Under the pieces are notes generated by a model. It ran no database searches, was not told where the DNA came from, and worked only from the letters and a program-made list of their open reading frames with translations. From Sphingomonas oryzagri (lineage in GTDB: Bacteria > Pseudomonadota > Alphaproteobacteria > Sphingomonadales > Sphingomonadaceae), in assembly GCF_029906645.1 (NCBI RefSeq), contig NZ_JARYGZ010000001.1, positions 801,208-865,207 on the forward strand: a DNA stretch of 64,000 nucleotides, in the 5' to 3' direction. Positions 15,873 to 26,213 of the stretch are shown one piece after another; the stretch's first letter is position 1, and every line of letters begins with the position of its first letter. Both the position numbers and the translations under genes were made by a program.

Positions 15873-17366
15873 ATGCATCTCGCGGGTATTCCTCGGGCGC
15901 CGTTGCGCGCGGCTGCCCTGTCACTGCTGCTGTCCGGATGCGTGGCGGTTCCGAAGCTGGGGCCGCGCCCGGACGTTCGCTCCGCGCAGAGTTTCGCCGC
16001 CGGGCGGAGCCTCGCGCCGAACGCCGGGTCGGATGCGACCTGGCCGGGGGGCGACTGGTGGCAGGGCTATAACGATCCGCAGCTCACGGCGCTGATCGGG
16101 GAGGGGCTTGCCGGCGCGCCGGACATAGCGGCGGCTGTCGCGCGGCTCCATCAGGCGGATGGGTATCGCCAGCAGGCGGGCGCGGCGTTGCTGCCGCGGA
16201 TCGACGGTTCCGGCTCGGTCGGCGGTGCCAAGCAGAGCGGGCGAACCGGAATACCGTTGCCCCCGTCACTGGGGGGCTGGAGGGACACCGCCAGCGCCTC
16301 GTTCGATTTCAGCTTCGATCTGGATCTTTGGGGCAAGAACCGCGCGAACCTGCGTGCCGCGACATCCGATGCGCAGGCCGCGGCTGTGGACGTCGCCGAG
16401 GCGCGCCTGCTCCTTTCGACCAATATCGCGAGCGCCTATGCCGATCTGGCGCGCTATTATGCGGAACGCGACGTCGAGGTGAACGCGGTGCAACTGCGGC
16501 TCGATACGCAGAAGCTGGTCGCCAACCGCGTCGCCATCGGGCTCGATACCAAGGCCGAGCTCAAGCAGGCCGATTCCGCCGTTCCCGCCGAGCGGGCGCA
16601 GCTTTCCGCGATCGAGGAGTCGATCGCGCTCACGAAGAACAGGATCGCCGCCTTGCTGGGGGCCGGGCCGGATCGCGGGCTGACCATCCAGCGGCCGACG
16701 CTGAGCTTCGCCGCGCGCACCGTGCCGGCGGACGTCACCACCGATCTGATCGGCCGTCGGCCCGATGTCGTTTCGGCGCGGGCGCGTGTGGAATCGAGTG
16801 CCGAGCGGATCAAGGCGGCACGGGCCGATTTCTATCCCTCGGTCAGCCTGTCGGGGCTGATCGGCGTCCAGTCGCTCGGCATCTCCAACCTGTTCCTGTC
16901 GGGAAGCAGCTACGGCAATGCGGGCGCGGCGGTAAGCCTGCCGATCTTCCATGGCGGCGAGATCAAGGGCAAGTATCGGGTCGCGCGCGGCACCTATGAC
17001 GAGGCTGTCGCCACCTATGACGGCACCGTCGCGGGCGCATTTCACGATGTCGCCGACGCGGTGACAAGCCAGTCCAAACTCGCCGAGCAACTCTCGCAAT
17101 CGCGCCAGTCGCTGTCCGACGCGCGGGATGCCTATGACATCGCCCGCCAGCGCTACGAAGGCGGGTTGTCCGATTACCTGACCGTGCTGACCGCGCAGAA
17201 CAGCGTGCTGACCGAGCAGAGGATCGTCGTCGATCTGGAGGCGCGTGCCTTCACGCTCGACGTCGCGCTCGTCAAGGCACTCGGCGGCGGCGCTGTCGCA
17301 CCCGTTCCACCCCCCACTTCCAGCGCCGATGCCGGCGCCGTTTCCTCGGAGACCCATCATGGCTGA
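15873..17366 (+). CDS. NodT-family outer membrane efflux lipoprotein
   Basis: 497 residues. The signal peptide ends in a lipobox LLSGC (Cys23), so it is a lipid-anchored outer membrane factor. The body has the tandem OEP/TolC repeats: WWQGYNDPQLTALI, SFDFSFDLDLWGKNRANL near residue 155, GRRPDVVSARARVESS near residue 300, and YEGGLSDYLTVLTAQNSVL near residue 430. It forms the outer membrane channel of the tripartite pump with the next two genes. Its stop overlaps the HlyD gene start by eight bases. Confidence 0.94.
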   Translation: MHLAGIPRAPLRAAALSLLLSGCVAVPKLGPRPDVRSAQSFAAGRSLAPNAGSDATWPGGDWWQGYNDPQLTALIGEGLAGAPDIAAAVARLHQADGYRQQAGAALLPRIDGSGSVGGAKQSGRTGIPLPPSLGGWRDTASASFDFSFDLDLWGKNRANLRAATSDAQAAAVDVAEARLLLSTNIASAYADLARYYAERDVEVNAVQLRLDTQKLVANRVAIGLDTKAELKQADSAVPAERAQLSAIEESIALTKNRIAALLGAGPDRGLTIQRPTLSFAARTVPADVTTDLIGRRPDVVSARARVESSAERIKAARADFYPSVSLSGLIGVQSLGISNLFLSGSSYGNAGAAVSLPIFHGGEIKGKYRVARGTYDEAVATYDGTVAGAFHDVADAVTSQSKLAEQLSQSRQSLSDARDAYDIARQRYEGGLSDYLTVLTAQNSVLTEQRIVVDLEARAFTLDVALVKALGGGAVAPVPPPTSSADAGAVSSETHHG

Positions 17367-18489
17367 GGCCGATCCCACGCATGACGTTGTCGCTCCTTCC
17401 AGGCCGGGCAATCCGAAACGTCGCAAGGCCTTGCTCGGCATCGGTGGCGCGGTGCTGCTCGCCGGTGTCGGCTATGGCGGCTGGTATGCCGTCGTCGGCA
17501 GCCATCACGTCAGTACCGACAATGCCTATGTCGGTGCCGACACGGCCCAGGTAACGCCGATGGTCGCGGGGCAGGTGGCGCAGGTGCTGGTGTCCGACGC
17601 GCAGACCGTGAAGCGCGGCGATGTGCTCGTCCGTATCGACGATAGTGACGCGCGGATTGCGCTCGCCGATGCGGAGGCGGCCCTCGCCAAGGCGAAGCGC
17701 CAGTTCGGCCAGACCAGTGCGACGGGCACCTCGCTCGCCTCCACGCTGGCCGCCAAGGATCAGGCGATCGCGGGCGCGCAGGCGCAGCTTTCGTCGGCGC
17801 AGGCCGCTTTGCAGAAGGCTTCGATCGATCTCGATCGCCGCAAGAAATTGGCACCAAGCGGGGCCGTTTCCGCCGACGAACTGACCTCGGCGATCAATTC
17901 CTACGCAGCAGCCAAAGGCAGCGCCGACAATGCCCGTGCCGCGCTCCAGCAGGCGATCTCCGCGAAGAATGCCGCCAGGGGCGATCTCGCCGCCAACCAG
18001 GCGCTCATCAACGGGACCACGGTCGTTACCAGTCCGGACGTGCAGGCGGCGCAGGCGAAGGTCGATCAGGCGCGCCTCGATCTGTCGCGCACTGTGATCC
18101 GCGCGCCGGTCGACGGCGTCGTCACCAACCGCAACGTGCAGGTCGGCCAGCGTCTGGCGCAGGGAGCGGCGATCATGAAGGTCGTGCCGATCCGCCAGCT
18201 TTACGTCGATGCCAATTTCAAGGAAGGGCAGCTTGCCCATGTCGTACCCGGACAGAAGGTGGAGATCACTTCGGATCTCTATGGGTCGGGCGTGGTCTAT
18301 CACGGCACTGTGGTGGGTTTCTCGGGCGGCACCGGATCGGCCTTCGCGCTGATCCCGGCGCAGAACGCCACGGGCAACTGGATCAAGATCGTCCAGCGCC
18401 TGCCGGTCCGCATCCGCCTCGATCCGCGTGAGCTCGATGCCCACCCGCTGCGCGTCGGCCTGTCGATGGACGCCGATATCCATATCTGA
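17359..18489 (+). CDS. EmrA/HlyD-family periplasmic adaptor
   Basis: From ATG 17359 (GGAGA at 17348-17352 upstream) the product has 376 residues: a cytoplasmic start, one membrane helix (ALLGIGGAVLLAGVGYGGWYAVV, ~residues 29-50), the lipoyl half-motif (VSTDNAYVGADTAQVTPMVAGQV), a long alpha-hairpin coiled coil, and the second lipoyl half (TVIRAPVDGVVTNRNVQVGQ). EmrA-like adaptors connect the inner-membrane MFS pump to the outer-membrane channel. A longer frame from 17245 just shadows the upstream gene. Confidence 0.94.
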   Translation: MAEADPTHDVVAPSRPGNPKRRKALLGIGGAVLLAGVGYGGWYAVVGSHHVSTDNAYVGADTAQVTPMVAGQVAQVLVSDAQTVKRGDVLVRIDDSDARIALADAEAALAKAKRQFGQTSATGTSLASTLAAKDQAIAGAQAQLSSAQAALQKASIDLDRRKKLAPSGAVSADELTSAINSYAAAKGSADNARAALQQAISAKNAARGDLAANQALINGTTVVTSPDVQAAQAKVDQARLDLSRTVIRAPVDGVVTNRNVQVGQRLAQGAAIMKVVPIRQLYVDANFKEGQLAHVVPGQKVEITSDLYGSGVVYHGTVVGFSGGTGSAFALIPAQNATGNWIKIVQRLPVRIRLDPRELDAHPLRVGLSMDADIHI

Positions 18490-18506
18490 ACCCGGAGGCC
18501 GCCGAG

Positions 18507-20036
18507 ATGGACAGCCCGCAGGAGAAACCCGTCACGCTGAGCGGGGCGCCCTTGCTGCTCGCCGCGCTTGCGCTGGCGCTCAGCAACTTCATGGTGGTTC
18601 TGGATACCACCATCGCCAACGTCTCGGTGCCGCACATATCGGGCGGCATCGGCGTGTCGCCCGATCAGGGCACTTGGGTGATTACCTCCTATTCGGTGGC
18701 GGAGGCGGTGTGCGTGCCGCTCACCGGTTTCCTGACGGCGCGGTTCGGCAGCGTGAAATTGTTCATCGCGGCACTGATAGGCTTCGCCTGCTTCTCGATG
18801 CTGTGCGGCATGTCGACCTCGCTCGGCGAGATCGTGCTGTTCCGGCTGGGGCAGGGCTTCTGTGGCGGCCCGCTGATGCCGCTGACCCAGACGCTGCTGA
18901 TGCGCGTGTTCCCCAGGGAGAAGCACGGGCAGGCGCTGGCGCTCTGGTCGATGACCACCGTTACCGCGCCGATCCTCGGGCCGATCCTCGGCGGCGTGCT
19001 GAGCGACGATGCGTCGTGGCACTGGATCTTCTTCATTAACCTGCCGGTGGCAGCAGCCTGCATCGCGGGTGCGTGGATGCTGCTCCGCCCCGTCGAGACG
19101 GCGCTGAAGCCCGCACGGATCGACGCCATGGGCCTTGCACTGATGGTGCTGTGGATCGCCGCGCTGCAGGTGATGCTCGATCTCGGCCACGATCGCGACT
19201 GGTTCCACAGCAGCTTCATCGCAAGCCTCGCGGTGATCGCCGTAATCGGCTTCGCCGTGTTCTGCGCCTGGGAATTGACCGAGGCGCATCCGGCAGTCGA
19301 TCTGCGCGTATTCCGCCATCGCGGCTTCTCGGCGAGCGTGGTGGCGCTGGCTTTCGCCTTCGGGACGTTCTTCACCTCGGCGGTGATCATCCCGCAGTGG
19401 CTGCAGGGTTCGCTCGGCTACACCGCGACCTGGGCGGGCTATGCGACCGCCTTCACCGGCGTATCGGCCGTCATCGTCTCGCCGATCGTCGGCAAGCTCT
19501 CCACGAAGATCGATCCGCGCAAGCTGGTGAGCTTCGGCATCCTCTGGTTGGGCGCGACGACATTGTTGCGCACGCATTGGAACAGCGAGGCAGATTTCTG
19601 GTCGCTCGCGATCCCGCAATTGCTGCAGGGTGTGGGGCTGCCCTTCTTCTTCATCCCGATCACCAGCATCGGGCTGGCGGCCGTGGACGAGGAGGAACTG
19701 GCGTCGGCCGCCGGCCTGATGAGTTTCCTGCGGACCATGGCAGCGGCGATCGGCACCTCGATCTCCACCACGGCGTGGGATAACGACACGCGCATCGCCC
19801 GCAGCGAGCTGGTGTCGAAGCTCAACAGCAACGACGTGGCGACGACTCTTCAAGGGCAGGGTTTCGGCATCGATCAGGTGCGCGGGATGATCGAGCAGCT
19901 CGTCAACGGAGAGGCGACGTCGCTCGCCACCAATCACATCTTCCTCGTGTCGGCGATCGTCTTCCTGTTCGCCGCCGCCCTGATCTGGGTCGCGCCGAAG
20001 CCGGGCCGGAAAGTCGCGCCGGGCAGCGCGCATTGA
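18507..20036 (+). CDS. DHA2-family (EmrB/QacA) MFS drug transporter
   Basis: 509 residues with 14 predicted helices. Marker motifs are the DHA2 motif D1 region (NFMVVLDTTIANVSVPHI near residue 30), GTWVITSYSVAEAV, motif A (LTARFGSVKLF) and motif C region (GPILGGVLSDDASWHWIFFINLP). It is a proton-driven inner membrane exporter of hydrophobic drugs or ions, and completes the pump with the adaptor and channel. An 17-bp gap follows the adaptor gene. Confidence 0.94.
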   Translation: MDSPQEKPVTLSGAPLLLAALALALSNFMVVLDTTIANVSVPHISGGIGVSPDQGTWVITSYSVAEAVCVPLTGFLTARFGSVKLFIAALIGFACFSMLCGMSTSLGEIVLFRLGQGFCGGPLMPLTQTLLMRVFPREKHGQALALWSMTTVTAPILGPILGGVLSDDASWHWIFFINLPVAAACIAGAWMLLRPVETALKPARIDAMGLALMVLWIAALQVMLDLGHDRDWFHSSFIASLAVIAVIGFAVFCAWELTEAHPAVDLRVFRHRGFSASVVALAFAFGTFFTSAVIIPQWLQGSLGYTATWAGYATAFTGVSAVIVSPIVGKLSTKIDPRKLVSFGILWLGATTLLRTHWNSEADFWSLAIPQLLQGVGLPFFFIPITSIGLAAVDEEELASAAGLMSFLRTMAAAIGTSISTTAWDNDTRIARSELVSKLNSNDVATTLQGQGFGIDQVRGMIEQLVNGEATSLATNHIFLVSAIVFLFAAALIWVAPKPGRKVAPGSAH

Positions 20037-20054
20037 CGGAAAAATGGAAGGGGG

Positions 20055-20130
<76 letters not shown>

Positions 20131-20226
20131 ACACAGCGGAAGTGACCGTCGCCGGTCCTCGTTGGGAGGCGGCCAAGTAGCAATCGAATCGGGGGCTGTA
20201 AACCGCCTTTTTGTGCCCCTGCGAAA

Positions 20227-21342
20227 TTATCCGAAGGCGCCGCCCGAACGGCGCTGTCCGCGGTCGATCGCCATCAGCAGACCGAGGATGATCAGCACCG
20301 TCATCACCGCCGATCCGCCGTAGGAGAACAGCGGCAACGGCACGCCGACGACGGGCGCGAGGCCCATCACCATCATCAGGTTCACCGCGACATAGAAGAA
20401 GATCGTGGTGGCGAGGCCGGCTGCCGTCAGCCGCGCGAAACGGGTTTCCGCGCGCTGCGCCACGCCCATTCCCCACCACACGACCAGCAGATAGGCCAGG
20501 ATCAGCAGCACCCCACCGATCAGCCCCCATTCCTCCGACATCGTGGCGAAGACGAAGTCGGTCTGTCCCTCGGGCAAATAATCGAGATGGCTCTGGGTGC
20601 CGTTGAGGAACCCCTTGCCGAAGATGCCGCCCGATCCGATCGCGATCTTGGACTGGGTGATGTGATAGCCCTTGCCGAGCGGATCGAGATCGGGATCGAG
20701 GAAGATCAGCACGCGGTTGCGCTGATAATCGTGGAGCATCCCCCAGGCAGCAGCGCCGAGCGGGATGGTCGCGAGCGCGCCGCCGACGAACAGCCGCAGC
20801 GGCAGGCCGGCGAGGAACATCGTCACGATGCCCCCCGCCGTCACCATTGTCGCGGTGCCGAGATCGGGCTGGATCATGATCAGTGCCGCCGGCACGCCGA
20901 TGAGCAGCATCGCCGGCCAGATCGCCGTCCAGCGCCGTATCTCGCCCGCGGGCAGAAGATCGTAGAAGCGCGCGAGGGTCAGCACGATCAGCGGCTTCAT
21001 CAGTTCGGAGGGCTGGAGCCGGATGATGCCGAGGTTGAGCCATCGCTGGCTGCCACCCGCCACCTTGCCGAGCAGCTCGGTCGCGACCAGCGCGATGCAG
21101 AGGATCACATAGGCGGGCGCGACCGCCTGCTTGATCTGCTCCTCGCGCAGTCGCGAGATCGCGATGGAGAGACCGAGGAACAGGCAGAAGCGCGTGCCCT
21201 GGCCAAGCGCCCACGGCTCGAGACTGCCGCCGGCCGCCGAATAGAGCACGGTCAGCCCGAAGAAGGTGATGCCGATCACCGTCAACAGCACGCGCCAGGG
21301 AAGCTGCGCGAGCGGAGCAGGAACGAGCGAATTGCGGATCAT
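20227..21342 (-). CDS. rodA: Rod shape-determining glycosyltransferase RodA
   Basis: 371 residues with about ten membrane helices of the SEDS family. Conserved parts are QPDLGTATMVTAGG, the catalytic-loop region with GKGFLNGTQSHLDYLPEGQTDFVFATMSEEWG (the DF.F/EE pattern) and the late PLPLFSYGGSAV. RodA polymerises peptidoglycan glycan strands for elongation, paired with PBP2. The start codon overlaps the mrdA stop as ATGA, so it is translationally coupled. It is the last gene of the mreB-mreC-mreD-mrdA-rodA unit. Confidence 0.97.
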   Translation of the reverse strand: MIRNSLVPAPLAQLPWRVLLTVIGITFFGLTVLYSAAGGSLEPWALGQGTRFCLFLGLSIAISRLREEQIKQAVAPAYVILCIALVATELLGKVAGGSQRWLNLGIIRLQPSELMKPLIVLTLARFYDLLPAGEIRRWTAIWPAMLLIGVPAALIMIQPDLGTATMVTAGGIVTMFLAGLPLRLFVGGALATIPLGAAAWGMLHDYQRNRVLIFLDPDLDPLGKGYHITQSKIAIGSGGIFGKGFLNGTQSHLDYLPEGQTDFVFATMSEEWGLIGGVLLILAYLLVVWWGMGVAQRAETRFARLTAAGLATTIFFYVAVNLMMVMGLAPVVGVPLPLFSYGGSAVMTVLIILGLLMAIDRGQRRSGGAFG

Positions 21343-23453
21343 TCGGGCGACCCCTCATTGCCGACGCTTGCACCCGTGCGGGGCGGCGTGCCGGCCTGCG
21401 TGTTTTCCGGCGCCTCGTCCGGCGGTGCCACGGCGGTGGCGACCGAGCTGTCCGGTGGTTGCGTGGCGTTGGCCTGCGCACCCATGTCGCCCTCATCGGG
21501 CGGTGCGCCCTGCGGCTGGGCGAGCGCGGCCTGCTTGGCGGCCCAGTCGGCCTTCTCGCGCGCCATGCGCGTTGCGATATCGCCGCCCCAGCCGGCCTGC
21601 ATCTTGGCGAGCGTATCGAGCGCGCGCTGCTTGTCGTACAGATAGGTGAAGGCATCGCGCGCGACGCCCGCCGCGAAGGTGCCGTGCCCGGCATGTTCCA
21701 TGATGAAGCCCGCCGCATAACGGGGCTGATCGACCGGTGCGAACGCGATGAACAGGCCATGATCGCGCAGTCGCCATTCGCCTTGGGTGCCGAGCGCAAC
21801 GGCACGGCCCGCCGCGCGATCCGCCATGCTGATGCGGCGGACCTGCGCGGAGCCGGTCTTGCCGCCCATCGCGATGCCGGGCACCTGCATCCGGGCGCTG
21901 TTGGCGGTGCCGCCGGGGCCGACGACGGCACCCATCGCGGCGCGAACGATGGCGAGATGCTCGTCCGACACGCCCAGCGGCTGGGGCGGCATGTCGGAAT
22001 GGCGATGGACGATGCGCGGTATGAGCGCCTTGCCGCTCGCGATCCGCGCCGCCGCGACCGCGATCTGCAGCGGATTTACCAGCGTGTAGCCCTGCCCGAT
22101 CGAGGAATTCAGCGTGTCGCTGACCGTCCAGGCCTTGTGATATTTGTGCTCCTTCCAGGCCGGGTCCGGAACGGTGCCGTAGCGCTGGGAGGAGAAGGGC
22201 AGGGGGAATTTCTCGCCAAATCCGAGCCGTTTGAGCATCGCCGCGATCGTCGTCGTTCCCACCCGGCGCGACATTTCGTAGAAATAGACGTCGCAACTCT
22301 GTTCGACCGCCCGGTGCATGTCGATCGCGCCGTGGCCCTGGTGCCGCCAGCAGTGGAAATAGCTGTTGCCGACGCGGTACTGACCCGTGCACACGACATG
22401 ATCGTCGGGCGAGACACCGGCTTCCAGAAAGGCCAGCGCGTTCAGTGGTTTGATGGTCGATCCGGATGGATAGAGACCCTGGAGCGTCTTGTTGACCAGC
22501 GGCAGATGGTCGTTGTCCGACAGCATGTTCCATTCATCGTGGCTGATGCCGCGCGAAAAACTGTTGGGGTCGTAGGCCGGCATCGAGACCATCGCGAGGA
22601 TGTCTCCGGTCGCGCAGTCGATCACCGCACCCGAACCGGACTGATCGCCCATCCGCTCCGCGATATAATCCTGCAGCCCGGCGTCGATGGTAAGCTGGAG
22701 CGTCTCTCCGGGTGTCTCGGGGCGCGCCGGCAGTTCGCGCACCAGCTTGCCGCGCGCGGTGACCTCGGAAGGCTTGGCGCCCGGCTGGCCGCGCAGGAAG
22801 TGGTCGAAGGTCTTTTCCAGCCCCTGCTTGCCGATCTTGAAGCCCGGCGTAATCAGAAGCGGGTTCTTGTCCTTCTTGTAGTCCTCGGCGGAGGCGGAGC
22901 CGACATAGCCGATCAGATGCGCCACCGCCGGCCCGGTCGGGTAATAGCGCGAGAATCCGCGGGCTGGCACCACGCCAGGCAGATCGGGCAGGCGCAGATT
23001 GACCTGCGCGAAATGCTCGTAATCCAGATCCTCCGCCACCTGTACCGGCTGGAAGCCCGCCGCCTTGGGAAGATTGTCCTGCAGCCGCTCGATGTCCTCG
23101 GGTGCGAGCTGGAGAAGGTTCTGGAGCAGTTCGATCTCGCGCTTGGGATCGTCGAGCAGATCGGGGATCAGATCGACGCGGAAGTCCGACCGGTTGATCG
23201 CGATCGGCTGTCCGGCCCGATCGACGATCCAGCCGCGGCGCGGGGGGATCAGGGTGGACCGGGCGCGATTGCTTTCGGCGAGCGCGGCATATTTGTCGTG
23301 TTCGAACACCGTCAGCCACGCCATGCGGCCGGCGAGCGTCAGGCCGACGGCGCCCTGCGCGACACCGACGAACAAGGCCCGCCGGCTGAACGAGAAGCTC
23401 TGATGGGCTTCGGTGACGAGGCGCCCGGCGCGGCGGCCGTTGCCGAACTTCAT
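21339..23453 (-). CDS. mrdA: Penicillin-binding protein 2 (elongation transpeptidase)
   Basis: 704 residues. N-terminal membrane anchor (ALFVGVAQGAVGLTLAGRMAWL), dimerisation/pedestal region, then the transpeptidase domain with SGSTIKP (SxxK serine, near residue 331), and GKTGSAQ (KTG motif near residue 553). PBP2 crosslinks new wall during elongation with RodA. The C-terminus is unusually long, about 75 residues rich in Ala, Pro, Gln and Gly, likely disordered. It starts four bases after the mreD stop. Confidence 0.97.
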   Translation of the reverse strand: MKFGNGRRAGRLVTEAHQSFSFSRRALFVGVAQGAVGLTLAGRMAWLTVFEHDKYAALAESNRARSTLIPPRRGWIVDRAGQPIAINRSDFRVDLIPDLLDDPKREIELLQNLLQLAPEDIERLQDNLPKAAGFQPVQVAEDLDYEHFAQVNLRLPDLPGVVPARGFSRYYPTGPAVAHLIGYVGSASAEDYKKDKNPLLITPGFKIGKQGLEKTFDHFLRGQPGAKPSEVTARGKLVRELPARPETPGETLQLTIDAGLQDYIAERMGDQSGSGAVIDCATGDILAMVSMPAYDPNSFSRGISHDEWNMLSDNDHLPLVNKTLQGLYPSGSTIKPLNALAFLEAGVSPDDHVVCTGQYRVGNSYFHCWRHQGHGAIDMHRAVEQSCDVYFYEMSRRVGTTTIAAMLKRLGFGEKFPLPFSSQRYGTVPDPAWKEHKYHKAWTVSDTLNSSIGQGYTLVNPLQIAVAAARIASGKALIPRIVHRHSDMPPQPLGVSDEHLAIVRAAMGAVVGPGGTANSARMQVPGIAMGGKTGSAQVRRISMADRAAGRAVALGTQGEWRLRDHGLFIAFAPVDQPRYAAGFIMEHAGHGTFAAGVARDAFTYLYDKQRALDTLAKMQAGWGGDIATRMAREKADWAAKQAALAQPQGAPPDEGDMGAQANATQPPDSSVATAVAPPDEAPENTQAGTPPRTGASVGNEGSPE

Positions 23454-23457
23454 GGCA

Positions 23458-23994
23458 TCAATCCTGCGCGCGGATCTTGCCGATCGCCAGCCGCCAGCGG
23501 TCGAGACGCGCGCACAGTCGCCCGATGATCGGGAAGCACAGGATGGAGATGGCGAGCTGGGGCAGGATCAGGCGGACCGGCGTCGCGCCACCCGTCCAGC
23601 AGGCGATCGCCCAGCCGGCAAGCATCGCGAAAGCGATGGCGATCGCGGCGAGCAGCCATTCCTGCCAATAGTCGCGCCAGAGCAAGCGTCCCTCAACAAG
23701 ATCGGCGAGCAACAGGCACGCCGTCCACGTCACCATCCCCGTTCCCAGCGTCTGCCCCGTCAGCAGGTCATCCGCAAGGCCAAGCGGCAGGCCGACCCAC
23801 GCCGCCCAGATTTCCGGACGCAGGAGACGCCACGCCAGCAGCATCAGCAGGCCCAGCGGCGGCCACGTCGGGGAGAGCGCGACGGTGGGAACGAGCGATG
23901 TCGCGGAACCGAGCAGCGTCGAGATGATCGGCACCACCTGCGCGCGGATCTCGATTGCGCGGGTGGGGGGGGCGGAGCTGGTCGGCGCGCGCAT
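23458..23994 (-). CDS. mreD: Rod shape-determining protein MreD
   Basis: 178 residues with five or six hydrophobic helices and short loops, matching MreD in length and in position between mreC and mrdA. Its start overlaps the mreC stop (TGATG), so the two are coupled. MreD is an inner-membrane partner that balances MreC in activating PBP2-RodA. Sequence identity in this family is low, so the call leans on context. Confidence 0.9.
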   Translation of the reverse strand: MRAPTSSAPPTRAIEIRAQVVPIISTLLGSATSLVPTVALSPTWPPLGLLMLLAWRLLRPEIWAAWVGLPLGLADDLLTGQTLGTGMVTWTACLLLADLVEGRLLWRDYWQEWLLAAIAIAFAMLAGWAIACWTGGATPVRLILPQLAISILCFPIIGRLCARLDRWRLAIGKIRAQD

Positions 23995-24878
23995 CAGGGT
24001 TTGGTGGACTTGGCCGGCTCGGGCGGGGGCGGCAGGCCGGCGAAAGGCTGTTCGACCATCGCGTAATCCAGCTGCGCCGGATTGGCGAGCGGCCAGCCGA
24101 TCGCGACGTCGCCATCCTTGCGCAGGATCACGGCGACCGGCACGTCGGGCGGATAGAGGCCGCCGGTGCCCGATGTCAGCACGATGTCGCCGCGATTGAA
24201 GGGATTGCCACCGGCGCCGAGCGGGCGGATCTCGATCGATCCGTCACCGCGTCCTGCGGCGAGGGCGGGCGCTCCACCGCGCGCGAGGCGGACGGGAACG
24301 ACACTGGCGCTGTCGGTGATCAGCAGGACGCGCGACGCGATCATGCCGGCATCGACGACGCGGCCGACGAGACCCTCCGGCGAGCGCACCGGCTGCCCCG
24401 GCCGCACGCCCTGCGCGGCGCCGGCATCCAGCGTCGCGTAACGGCGGCTGCTGACCCCTGTCGAGCCGACGATCCGCGCCACCGCGATCGATCCGTTGCG
24501 GTTCTCGACCAGCTTGAGCATCCGCCGCAGCCGCTCGTTCTCGAGCGCCAGGATGCGAGCGCGGACCAAGGCGGCGCGGTCGCTGTCCAGTTCTTTCGCC
24601 ATCGCGACATTCTTGGAGCCGGCGTAGAAATAGGCGCCGATCCCATCGACCACGCTACCTGCGCTGCGCACCACCCCCCGCGCCGCGCCGGAGATCGGCG
24701 CGGTGGTGTCGAGCGCGGCGCCCTTGATCGTGCCGAAGCCGGTTGGATCGAAATGCGCGGCCACGACCAGCCCGAGGCCGACGAGGATGCCCGTCACCGC
24801 GATCACGTAGCTGAAGAACAGCCCGTATTGCGCGCGCCGGGAGAAACCGGGCCGCTTGTTGCGGGACGGGGCCTTCAT
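23994..24878 (-). CDS. mreC: Rod shape-determining protein MreC
   Basis: 294 residues: cytoplasmic basic N-terminus, one membrane helix (QYGLFFSYVIAVTGILVGLGLVVA), a coiled coil (AMAKELDSDRAALVRARILALENERLRRML) and the MreC beta-barrel domain (RVVDAGMIASRVLLITD; GDIVLTSGTGGLYPPDVPVA). MreC links MreB filaments with the PBP2-RodA synthase. A palindromic repeat fills the 139-bp gap to mreB. Confidence 0.95.
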   Translation of the reverse strand: MKAPSRNKRPGFSRRAQYGLFFSYVIAVTGILVGLGLVVAAHFDPTGFGTIKGAALDTTAPISGAARGVVRSAGSVVDGIGAYFYAGSKNVAMAKELDSDRAALVRARILALENERLRRMLKLVENRNGSIAVARIVGSTGVSSRRYATLDAGAAQGVRPGQPVRSPEGLVGRVVDAGMIASRVLLITDSASVVPVRLARGGAPALAAGRGDGSIEIRPLGAGGNPFNRGDIVLTSGTGGLYPPDVPVAVILRKDGDVAIGWPLANPAQLDYAMVEQPFAGLPPPPEPAKSTKP

Positions 24879-24905
24879 GATGCGATACCGCCGGACACAG
24901 ACAAT

Positions 24906-24988
24906 CCGTTCGCCCTGAGCTTGTCGAAGGGCTGCCTTTCTCTTTTCAAGAAGGAAGGACAGTGCCTCGACAAGCTCAGCACGAACGG
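24906..24988. repeat. Palindromic intergenic repeat between mreB and mreC
   Basis: Imperfect inverted repeat: CCGTTCG...CTGAGCTTGTCGA on the left (24906-24927) and TCGACAAGCTCAG...CGAACGG on the right (24967-24988), with a 39-bp loop. It resembles the short palindromic repeats often seen between genes in sphingomonads (from memory). In RNA it would form a long hairpin within the mre transcript, which could stabilise upstream mreB mRNA and lower mreC expression. Confidence 0.75.
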
Positions 24989-25017
24989 GTTGCTCAAGGG
25001 TGCCTCTGTAGGATGCC

Positions 25018-26199
<1,182 letters not shown>

Positions 26200-26213
26200 C
26201 TAGGACTTGTCCC

